DNA from: Leptobrachium leishanense | Lineage: Eukaryota; Chordata; Amphibia; Anura; Megophryidae | Assembly (NCBI GenBank): GCA_009667805.1 | Contig: CM019069.1 | Coordinates: 55,308,422-55,372,421, forward strand | Reading direction: 5' to 3' | DNA length: 64,000 nucleotides | Shown here: one piece after another, positions 54,980 through 64,000 of the stretch | Numbering within the stretch: position 1 is the first letter of the stretch | How the letters are laid out: each line of letters opens with the position of its first letter | Translations under genes and position numbers: made by a program | The notes under the pieces: generated by a model | What the model was told of the DNA's origin: nothing | The model's database searches: none | The model's input: only the letters and a program-made list of their open reading frames with translations

Positions 54980-56065
54980 TACAGATGGATATGTCGCCGT
55001 TTTTTCCGGTATTTTGATTATATGGCTGTAATAGCCGGACTCTGAGATGGGACACAGTGAGGGCATTGGATTTTCAAAGATGGCGCTCATGATCGCAGAG
55101 GAGGCGGCGTGCCGATGAACAGGAAGAAGGAAGTCCGAATCAAACAACGACGCGCATGCGCACGAGCGAGCCCCGCCGCCGGGGGTTCGATCAATAAGCA
55201 ACAGGGAGCGACGGAAGTGAACACCGATCCCATGTGTGAAATTATTGTGGTGATTAACCAAATTGATGGCACCTGATTGCTGGGGGTACGAATATTTTAT
55301 ATATAGTCTGTTTAGATCTATGTAGATATGACCAACTGATGAAGCTGTTGTGACAGCGAAACGCGTTTTGGTTACTTTTTTTATGCAATTAAACTTTTTT
55401 TACTTCATAAGAAGGAAATCCTCCATTTTTTGGTGACTGAGGAATAAAAAGGGGGTGGGTGTACCCTATTTACACCAGAAGTGCGAGTACGGAGCCAGTG
55501 TTTATTTCACAGGCTCAATATCACGTGAGTTTGGCTCTTTCAGATCGATATGCTTATTCATACCAGGCTGATTTACGCTATGGTCCATTTGTGTTTGTTC
55601 TCTATCCACATGTGAGATTTCTCAGAAGACGCATGGATATGGGACGGGGTCATCCCTGAAGAGACCCACTGCTGATATACAGAGCCTTGAATTATATAGG
55701 CTCTGATCCATGTGAGTGGGCTATTGCTATATACCATATTGTATTTTAGCTGTACTGTGTTGCGCTATTGTGCCATTTTTTCTATTTTTTACATGTCATC
55801 GGGAATGCCCACATCTCTGTCATCCTGCTATTGGTAAAACTTGTTAAGTTTATTTCCATCTGCACTGTTTTGTGGTTGTGGACCTCATTTGTTCTTCGCC
55901 GTATATGACCATATACAAGCGCTGTCCTTTTTTCGTGTGCATCTAGATTTCTATATTGGGTGTGTGTAGGAAACACCCTATCTGGACTAAGCTGCTGTAT
56001 CTGTTCGTATTGGCGAGGTGTCACTATTTCCATCTTGGCGCCCCTTTTTTCTTGTCTTGTGTATT
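54980..56065 (+). repeat. PLTR 4 (unit C, downstream copy)
   Basis: About 1086 bases; starts after CATTCGTTA and ends GTGTATT, followed at once by the target duplication. Its copy of the hammerhead-like motif is at 55329-55374. Clean of most indels that affect PLTR 3, though CGAGCGAGCCCCGCCGCC near 55165 differs from the other copies. Confidence 0.88.
55329..55374 (+). ncRNA. Hammerhead-ribozyme-like motif, PLTR 4
   Basis: Identical 46 bases to 50495-50540. Confidence 0.6.
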
Positions 56066-56081
56066 AGGCTTTGTTTACATG
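56066..56081. repeat. Right target duplication of PLE complex
   Basis: AGGCTTTGTTTACATG, identical to 43388-43403. The next bases continue the host DNA transposon. Confidence 0.85.
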
Positions 56082-56326
56082 TTTGATGACAAACAGCCTT
56101 ACGTTTATAAGTGACAGTTTTCCTGCAAAGTACCTGCATGTCAGAAGCATTTGAATTAAAATTACCATATTGAAATCAAATCTGATGTTTTTTTAATTTT
56201 TATTTGGTGTGCGTTGGGAGAGGGGTAGTCTTATATAGCGAGTATATCCCAAACTCTATATTTTAACTGGAAAAGTTGGGGGTCGTCTTATACGCCCAGT
56301 CTTCTTATACGCCGGAAAATATGGTA

Positions 56327-57716
56327 CCAGTCTTATTTGCATCTTCTTTAACATTGTGTTTCAACAAGCATGCTTGTTATGGATGTGAAGACATTATTCC
56401 CAGAACCTACTGACAAGCGTGTAAAATCACAATTACATATTGGTTAAATACACTTACAGTGCAAAAATGTTATTCCCTTGTTTAACGTACCGGTTATATT
56501 TTACAGTGACTTATATAAAAGAATGGCTTAGTATAACCTTATTTTCTGCAACATTACCTGACTGTATGAAAAATAATCTGTTTTTTTTTTTTAAAAAAAA
56601 AGCACAAAAATTTGCAGTAAAAACACACAAGAATTTTGCTCTAAAAGTATGTTAACAGAATTGTATATAATATGCTGCCAATTTTAGCTGTTCTATAACG
56701 TCCCAAACAAGTAGCAGGTTTACATTTTTTACAACCCTTATGACCGGAGATCTGTTATTGGATGTGATATGGAATCATTATTTCTTATGTTATCAGTATG
56801 TCTATCCTCAATACCAAACTGCTTTCCACTTAATTTTTAAGCTGTGTCTTTGTCAAGATATTAAATTATATATTTATTAAGAAATATCTGTTATACTGCG
56901 AACATTCCATGAAGTGGACGTAAGCATCCAGAATAGATCCTCTGTGGATAATTGCAATATTATGGTTTGGGACTAAAAATTGATGAATATAAGGACTATG
57001 AAATACCTGCTGTGCATCTATAAGAAGACAGGCCAAATTATTACCTTTCTTTGTCACAAGATAATTGCAGTCAAACCACATGCATGCCCAAGTGTCCATG
57101 AAATCAAATCTATGACTCATTTTACCTACGAGAATGAAAACAAATTGCACACAAATATCACATTGGATCTTGTATTATGGAGATAATGATTTCTGGCTGA
57201 ACTGAACGGCATTTTCTTCACTAATAAATAGCTTTACTGCTGTCCAGTGATTTTTAAATTATGGAACATTTTTATCCAATATCAATGTAAGTGGCAATTA
57301 GGGAAAAGTGACAATACGTGATTCATGTTAAGATACTTAGAGAAGCAATGTAATCTCAGATTAAACCGAACTCGCTTGTAATCCATTTTGGGTACACAAC
57401 ATAACATATAGATGACAACATGACATGATAGGTTGCCATGCCATATAATAGATAAGTTTTTTTTGGGGGGGTCTCTTTTATTATTTGTTGTACACTTGCA
57501 AGTGATTTGTTGATGTGGCTAAAATTCTATTGTATAAATGTATAGAGAACATACTTTAACATGGCTTAATAGCCAAACCATAGTAGTCTACCATGACAGA
57601 GTTTAAATACTATATTTGAACAGAATAATGTAATTGAATTTTCTTCCCTACCGGTATGTTTCTGCATAATGTAGGATTCGTGTGAATGTGATTGTCATCT
57701 AAAGTGTCTGATGTCT
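56327..57716. other. No recognised feature
   Basis: A/T-rich, apparently single-copy DNA. Confidence 0.5.
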
Positions 57717-57724
57717 GTTTAAAG

Positions 57725-57854
57725 CAGTATGTCATACTCCAGCGATCCAGATGTCTCTGAACAATAATTCCCTTGATTCTCTGGCCAACAATTGCATTCA
57801 AGGATTTCTGGAAATTGTAGGCAATCAACTTCCTGGGGGAGTTTGACATCCCTG
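57725..57854. mobile_element. Short hAT MITE (reverse of 22561 type)
   Basis: Ends CAGTATGTCATACTCC and GGAGTTTGACATCCCTG; flanks GTTTAAAG (57717-57724) and GCCTAAAG (57855-57862), 6 of 8. GGAAATTGTAGGC and the ends are related to 22561-22696. Confidence 0.7.
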
Positions 57855-57862
57855 GCCTAAAG

Positions 57863-58276
57863 CATGTTATGTTAGTCCTCATAGACAAGCACAGAAGTGT
57901 GTCCACTTAGTTAATTGGAACCTAAAAGGTTGAAATTAGGAGCAATCTACTCTTTGATTTTTTTTTATTATCATTATTTTCCTGTTCTTTATCAATAAAA
58001 CAAATAACAGTGTGATTATTTGTAGTTTGTAAATAATAACTGTATCATGGTTGCAGACCCTAAAATATAGGCAGCACACACACCTATGATAGTCCTCCTG
58101 GAACACACATAGCAGGACAAGTAATGAGGTGTTCTATACTTCATTTACTGTACCAGAGATTACTGATTTTTTTTTCTTGAAAGCAGATTGGTGAAAGGGA
58201 GTGTTGCAAAGTAGTCATTCATGGTTGGTCACCATCACTTCAAATGTGTTAAATCACATCACTCCAATGGAACAAA
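57863..58276. other. No recognised feature
   Basis: A/T-rich spacer. Confidence 0.5.
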
Positions 58277-58278
58277 TA

Positions 58279-59288
58279 CAGTTAGGTCCATATACAGTAT
58301 TTGGACATGCACAATTTTCATACTTTTGGCTCTGTATGCCACCAGAATAAAATTAAAATGAAGCAATCCAAATGAATTTGAAGTGCAGACTTTCAGCTTT
58401 AATTCAAGGGGTTGAACATGAATATCAAGTACAAATTTTAGGAACTGCAACCATTTAATCCTAAATAAAATGTTCATTTTTAATATTTTTTGTTGAGAAT
58501 CCTTTACTGGCGATGACTGAAGTCTGGAACCCATGACAATTACCAAAGTCTTGGTTTCCTCCTTTCTGATTGCTTTGCCGTGCCCTAACTGCAGCTGTCT
58601 TCAGTTGTTCTTTGTGGGTCTTTCTGCCTTTAGTTTTGCCTTCAGCAAGTGAAATGCTGCTCAATTGGGATGTGCACTTGTCTGGATGTCATGAGTGGGT
58701 TTTTCTTTACCACAGAGAGGATCCTGCGATCATCTGCCACTGTTGGCTTCCGTGGACATCCAGACCCTTTTATGATGCTTAGCTCACCAGTGCATTCTTC
58801 TTTCCTCAGAGTGTAGCAAACCATTAATTTGGCCGCTCCTAATGTTGCTCATATCTCTGATGGATTTGCTTTGTTTTTGAAGCCTTACAGTGGCCTGTTT
58901 CCCTTGCATGGGCAGCTCCTTTGAACGCATGATGTAGGTTCACAGCAATAGATTCCAAATGCAAATACCACACTTAGAATCAACTCCAGACCTTTTACCT
59001 GCTTAATTGATGAAGAAATAACGAAGGAGTAGATCACACCTGGCTATGAAACCGCTTTTGATTCAATTGTCCATTTACTTTTGGTCCCTTGAAAAAGGTG
59101 GTTGGCTACTCTTAAAATCAGTAATTCCTAAACCCTCCAATTTGGATGTACATACCCTAAAATTAAACCTGAGAGTGTGCACTTTCAGCCCATATCCATT
59201 CTATAACTATAGCTTGAATATGTTTTGGTAAATACCTGAGAAAAAACTAAGATTGCGGCCTGTGTCCAAATATATATGGACCGAACTG
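58279..59288 (-). mobile_element. Tc1-like element, degraded
   Basis: Ends CAGTTAGGTCCATATACAGT and, reversed, CAGTTCGGTCCATATATATT, with TA on both sides (58277-58278, 59289-59290). The minus strand carries remnants of the transposase, see 58642-58824. About 1.0 kb, too short for a whole one. Confidence 0.85.
58642..58824 (-). pseudogene. Tc1 transposase helix-turn-helix fragment
   Basis: Reads EECTGELSIIKGSGCPRKPT and VADDRRILSVVKKNPLMTSR, matching the GRPRKTT..DDRRI..V..NP linker between the two DNA-binding helix-turn-helix domains of Tc1 transposases. The Gly-Arg-Pro-Arg hook has become GCPR. The catalytic domain is missing. Confidence 0.75.
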
Positions 59289-59290
59289 TA

Positions 59291-61979
59291 CACTGATTAG
59301 ATCAGGGCAGGACAAACACAGGAGTCACCTGGCCACAGACTTTACCAATGTTACCTTTTACATTTATACATTATTTTAATCTAATCTACACACAACACTT
59401 TCTCTAGTTTATATAAAAGTGTATTTGGTGACTACAGTTTCAAGCTGTCTCCTGATTTCTATTTTTATTTGTCAAGCCAGGAATTGGAACAAATCCCTAA
59501 AAACCATTTAAAACATCCCAGCGTTTTAATTCTGTTATCAATACTAGAGGTTACATTACCACGGGTGTGTTGCGAGCCAGTGACCCAAGTCACATTGCCC
59601 TAATGTCAGGAATAACCTTGCATTTCTGTAGATATTAGAAAATTGAGAATGAATCACATCAATTACAGTAAGTAGACATTTTATTAAAAATCCGAAAAAA
59701 CATTTTGAGACAAAAGAGAAATTCCGGGGTATAATTTTTCTTTTATTGGAATGCTATACACGTTTAGTACAATGACTATTCTATGGAAGAAAACTTTGCA
59801 GTTCTCATTTTATGGGAAGCATATTATATCACTCCTGGGCTAATCAGAAATGCAGAAATAATACTCCTGCTGGGTGTGCATGATTTCTGGTTTACCCATT
59901 ATGCTGGTTGTCATTCGAATGAAAGCTTCTTTTTATTAAAGCTGACTTTCTAACTTAAATTGACATTACCTCTAATTATTCATATATCATAGAGGCTTAT
60001 AAATAGATCTTTCATTTGATGATCATCTTTATCTTGATGTAACCATACACATTGTTATTAGTTTTGCCGATAGTGATTTTCTAACTAGCTTTTCTTGTCA
60101 GTCTGTATAAGGAACACTTCATTGCATAATAGTGGAAAGATATATATTTTTTTATGCAGGTTCTCTGTTCGTTCACAGATAACAAGAGATACTGATATTA
60201 GAATCACTGAGCAATCAATTCTGAATTAAACATATTACTATTTTCATCAAAAGACTTCAGAAAGAAATTTCTGGACCAATGCGGCCTGTGTGACTTGTAA
60301 GCAAATCAATATTTTATTTTACATGTTTTTCATGGTGAAGTCAAACGGAAAAGCTTTATTATTTTTACTATATTAGGGAGCTCGCATCCATTAGAAGCAG
60401 CCCTTTCCTGCAGGTCGTGTGGATTTTTATGGTTTCTGTTCTTTTGCACGGCCTAATACTGTTTGTTTTTCAAATGCCTACAAAATTATTTCGGTACGAA
60501 TTCTTTTTTAAAGGTTGACCAAATGCTTTTACAAAATAATTGTCCTCCTTTTTGTATTCGATAATGCATTTTGTGTGTGTGTGTGTGTGTGTGTAAATGT
60601 ATGACGTACTATTTCTGTATGCCTTTCAAACAAGGCACTTCACTTTATTTTTTTATTATTATAAAAAGAGAAAACCAAAACATAACGTCTTCTGGGTTTT
60701 AAAAAGCTGCCAAGTCTTACTTGAAAGCTGTGGATCTTTGACTTGCCCAAGTCGTCCATATGAGTCATTCAGTGGGTAACCTTCAAAAAAGACTTTGCTT
60801 TTCAACCAGAATATTTTGTAGTACTTTGGAGACACTGAGATAAAATCCCAGAATGAACCAATCATTCCAGAAACATAAAACTGTAATAAAATATCAAGAA
60901 GATTTGTTTGTCTGCTGCTGTTGTGACTTGATCGGTATAGCATCTTAATATACACATATTAGCGCTCGCTAAAATAAATTATTGGTTCCCAAATGCTGGT
61001 GTTACACCATAAAAAAAATTAACAAAGTTAAAACACACCTCTGGTCCCTCAGTGACAAGGAAGGCTTTATCCACTGCGTCTTCTTGCCGCAAATCAATGG
61101 ACACTTGTGAATGAAAATGTTCTCCAAAGTCCTTCCTCCATTTGTTAACATGACACCGGATTCAGGTGATTCTCCGTAGTATTATTTTACTAATTAAAAT
61201 AATTGCAAGCCTGTCGCTATTCTGTGGCTCTTAGTTGAGCTGGTGTTATTGAGTTGGAAAGACATAACAGGTCACAAAGAATTTATGTCTTCGCTATTCC
61301 CTAGTACCAGCCGAGCTGGAATAAAGCCCATAGTGTTTTCGTAACCCGAATCAATGGGAATTCGAGTAATTACATTGTCCTTGTGGGTTTGATCTAAGTT
61401 CACTCACTATACTGATTCTCGGATGAGCTATCTGTATCATTATCCTTCACCTTGTGGTAACCTGCACATTTCTTCTTATTATATAATCTAATTTGTGCTT
61501 GTAAAAGGATAATTTTCAGAACATTTTTCCCTTTTTACAGTCATGCCTTTTCAGCTATTGTTCTTCTCCATTCTTTATCTAAATTGTGAAGTAGATTTTA
61601 GCTGTGGTGTCTCACACTTATCTTTTTGGTTGAAGAGTCCCATCTAGTAGGTTGATCATATCTTTTAAAAAAAGCTGTCAAAAGGAGAGAATGCAAAGTC
61701 AATTATTGAATCCTTTTTAATATATTCAGTTGCAATATTGTATTAAATCAAATATAATTCCTTTCTGAATTATTCATGTATTATTATTTCAACAATTGAT
61801 AAACATCACTTCAATGAGTCAGGTCGGAAAAATCCATATTGGCTGTGTTTTTTTAATTGTGCAATAATATTATCTATTTTTTCTGAATAACTTAAAATGA
61901 TTTTCTTTAAAACCATAATGTCCTGCTAGTGGTTTTATAGAAAATCACTTTGTATTGAAAGGGATAGATAAAAAGGAAA
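59291..61979. other. Single-copy-looking intergenic DNA
   Basis: No recognised element except a (GT)n run at 60571-60594. 61060-61440 is more evenly composed than its neighbours and might be conserved, which cannot be judged here. Confidence 0.45.
60571..60594. repeat. (GT)n microsatellite
   Basis: TTGTGTGTGTGTGTGTGTGT-type run of about 12 units. Confidence 0.9.
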
Positions 61980-62870
61980 CATAACCCCATAACGACCAAG
62001 GACGTGCCAGGTACATCCTACAAAAATGGTTGCTTAATGACCGAAGACATACCTAGTACGTTCTTTCATTAGGGAACCCTCCCTCCCTGTACCCACCTCT
62101 CTGATCGCGGTCCTGGATCGTGGACTGCTCCCGGGAGGTCGCTGACATCTTAGATGTCACCCAAGCCTCCGGGGCCACCCCCCACCCACTGATGTCATTG
62201 TGCATGTGCGTGATGATGTCAGTTAGGGAATTCAACCCCAAGCTGCCAACTGGTTTCCCTATGGAAATCCCTATGGTAGAGATAGGGGGGTTATTTGGAC
62301 CCCCCTATTTCCCGATCAGTGGCAGCTAGATGGTCATGTTTGGTATCATTGGAAAGGCCAAACATGGCAATGTTATGAGTAAAAAAAATAAATCGGAATC
62401 TACATTTTTGTTTTACTCTTTTCAATTTATTAATGCACTATTGTTCACGTTTCAATTATAATGTGAACAATGATGCTGCACGAAAAGGGGAAATGGCTCA
62501 GCAGTGAAGGGGTTAAAAACAAAAAACATGTAAACATTGGGTATTTCTAAACTCTGGATAACGTTTTGAATCTATGTAGCTGAGTCTTTTGGCAGTTGTA
62601 GATTGGAAGATTTGGAAGTTTGAAAAAGTGTTGTTTTTTTCATCATATTTCATAAATTTATTTTATAGTAAGTTATACAATATGATGAAAATAATAGTAT
62701 CTTTAGAAATTCCATTTAATGGCAAGAAAAACAATATATAATATGTGTGGGTACAGTAAAGGAGTAAGAGGAAAATTAGAGCTAAACACAAACAGCGAAG
62801 AAATGTAAAAACAGCAGTGGGTTTTTTTCAGACAGACCATGGTAAAACAGCCTGGTCTCTATGGGGTTAA
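61980..62870. mobile_element. TTAA-target hairpin-array element, copy 4
   Basis: Left end TAACCCCATAACGACCAAGG (first T of TTAA mutated), right end TGGTCTCTATGGGGTTAA with TTAA at 62867-62870. It contains the CGCTGACATCTTAGATGTCA hairpin, CAAGCTGCCA..TGGCAGCTAG, the TTGTTCACG..GTGAACAATGATGC hairpin and a CTCAGCAGTGAAGGGGTTAA that matches the ends of copies 1 and 2. Mosaic like copy 3. Confidence 0.65.
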
Positions 62871-64000
62871 ATAAGAAAAGGTTACCATTCAAAGTACTGT
62901 GAGCGTAGTCCTTTTTGTATTTTTTTAAGCCATAAGTGCCCTTCTTTTCTTTACTCACACTGCACTGTTTATGTTCAAAACGTTTAAGTGCTCGCTTATA
63001 CTTTTATGCTTTTCTGTATTAAAAGGCAGTTCTACCAGAACACGCAAAACTCATTAATAATTGATTCGGTTTTATATTCTCTATATATCATCAGCTGACA
63101 TCCATGATTTAAGGATCTGGGAAAATATATTCTCCACATTCTTGGCCCTTATACTTTTTGTACTTTCAGCCAAAAACATTTATTCTTAAAAAGCACTGGC
63201 TGAATTAAATCAAGGTTAATATTTATCATTATGTTAATACGGTGAAGCCATTTCTTATACTGTACATCTGCACACAATGTCGTCAAGTACCAGCATATTT
63301 TTTGATTAGAGAGAACCTACAATATCTGGTTTTATAATATGTATCTGTGCATCGGAACGTGTCAGGAATTCAGAATTCTGGAAATTAAAACGAACAGAAA
63401 AGCTGCCAGATTCGTAATACATACATAACATTATACCTCGCAATAAACTGTCACCTCAGGAAATAAGCAGAAAAATGACACTAATCAACATAATAGGTAT
63501 TTTTACTGCAATTGTAAAAGCTAACAGCATACTTATGGCACTTCATTATGTAATTACGCAGTACCCATACTGATTCAGAAACGCCCCACAGTGAAACTGT
63601 TATAGGTATATACATTTATACTAACACTGGAGGCATCCCCTCAAACCTATTGGTGCTTAAAAGGTATTTAGCTATGTGACAGATGAGATATACAGTAGCT
63701 ATATTACTTAAAAAAGATGAATGTTCCTACCATTCCAGCTGAGTTTAGCTGCATTACAAGTACATTTATTATATCAGAAAAAAATTACTATGAATTCATT
63801 ATGAATCTCCCTTCATGTTTTACTGCCATGCAGTCTTGTCTATAATTAAAATATTTGGGTCTTTGCGCATAGTCTAGAAAAATCACTTTCTCACTTTGAA
63901 AGGGACACGCTATGCAACATGTCCGCTATAGCCCGATCACCTTTTCCATGTGGGGACAAAATCAAATGGCACGCTGACTACAGTCACTTCTCTCAAATAT
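62871..64000. other. No recognised feature
   Basis: A/T-rich intergenic DNA to the window end. Confidence 0.5.

Larger units (their letters stand above)
43401..56065. mobile_element. Penelope-like element complex, inverted array of three units
   Basis: Read left to right: unit A on the minus strand with two PLTRs (43401-49192), unit B as a 5'-truncated tail on the minus strand (49193-50148), and unit C on the plus strand with two PLTRs (50145-56065). A and C are near-identical and head to head around B. A single target duplication bounds the whole array. The units carry ORF1, and ORF2 with RT and GIY-YIG endonuclease, characteristic of vertebrate Neptune-type PLEs. Copies differ mostly by one- or two-base indels. 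Confidence 0.9.
41471..56324. mobile_element. DNA transposon host of nested insertions, TA-flanked
   Basis: The terminal inverted repeats are CCGTATTTTCCGGCGTATAA at 41471 and its near complement at 56303-56324 (one mismatch), with TA on both sides (41469-41470, 56325-56326). Sub-terminal copies GTCGTCTTATACGCC lie at 42880 and 56283. Without the two insertions inside it the element would be about 0.85 kb. No transposase is seen. Confidence 0.7.

Noticed and set aside
60597..60955. Frames next to the (GT)n run as exons
   Set aside because: No consistent splice signals or known domain.

Overview
This window looks like non-coding-rich vertebrate nuclear DNA, most probably from a frog or other amphibian. 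That rests on two exons of a vertebrate ubiquitin-conjugating enzyme gene with clean GT-AG splice sites, and on a dense mix of hAT, TTAA-target, Tc1/mariner, CR1, L2-tailed and Penelope-like elements of amphibian character. No bacterial-type gene is present. The only host protein-coding sequence I can support is the last two coding exons of UBE2E3 (4517-4664 and 9934-10031, + strand), encoding the final 81 residues including the catalytic cysteine; the rest of the gene lies to the left of the window. A usable poly(A) signal follows at 10521.

Layout. 1-4.5 kb: UBE2E3 intron filled by TTAA-flanked hairpin-rich elements and an LTR-like stretch. 4.7-9.9 kb: last intron, with a 1.9 kb hAT element that carries a long minisatellite and nested palindromes, a Harbinger-like element and a Penelope-LTR relic. 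10-25 kb: 3' UTR, then intergenic DNA with many short hAT and fold-back MITEs, a truncated CR1 copy, and a GC-rich candidate regulatory stretch (23.65-24.5 kb). 25.5-33.1 kb: two more TTAA elements around a 4.6 kb decayed autonomous hAT (26851-31455). 33.9-37.4 kb: Penelope-LTR relics, a Tc1 element split by a solo LTR, and a TTAA MITE. 38-41.45 kb: a near full-length broken CR1 LINE. 41.47-56.32 kb: a DNA transposon carrying a poly(A) retroinsert and a 12.7 kb Penelope-like element (PLE) complex. 56.3-64 kb: mainly single-copy DNA with one Tc1, one hAT MITE and one TTAA element.

The standout is the PLE complex. Two tandem minus-strand units (one of them 5'-truncated) abut one plus-strand unit, giving a huge inverted repeat bounded by a single 13-16 bp target duplication, so the whole array appears to have entered as one event. 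The plus-strand unit has an uninterrupted RT plus GIY-YIG ORF. Each of the four long terminal repeats (PLTRs) carries a hammerhead-ribozyme-like motif with a palindromic stem III. Similar motifs recur in decayed form at other PLTR relics in the window. A second notable theme is a family of TTAA elements built from serial hairpins whose two arms change together between copies.
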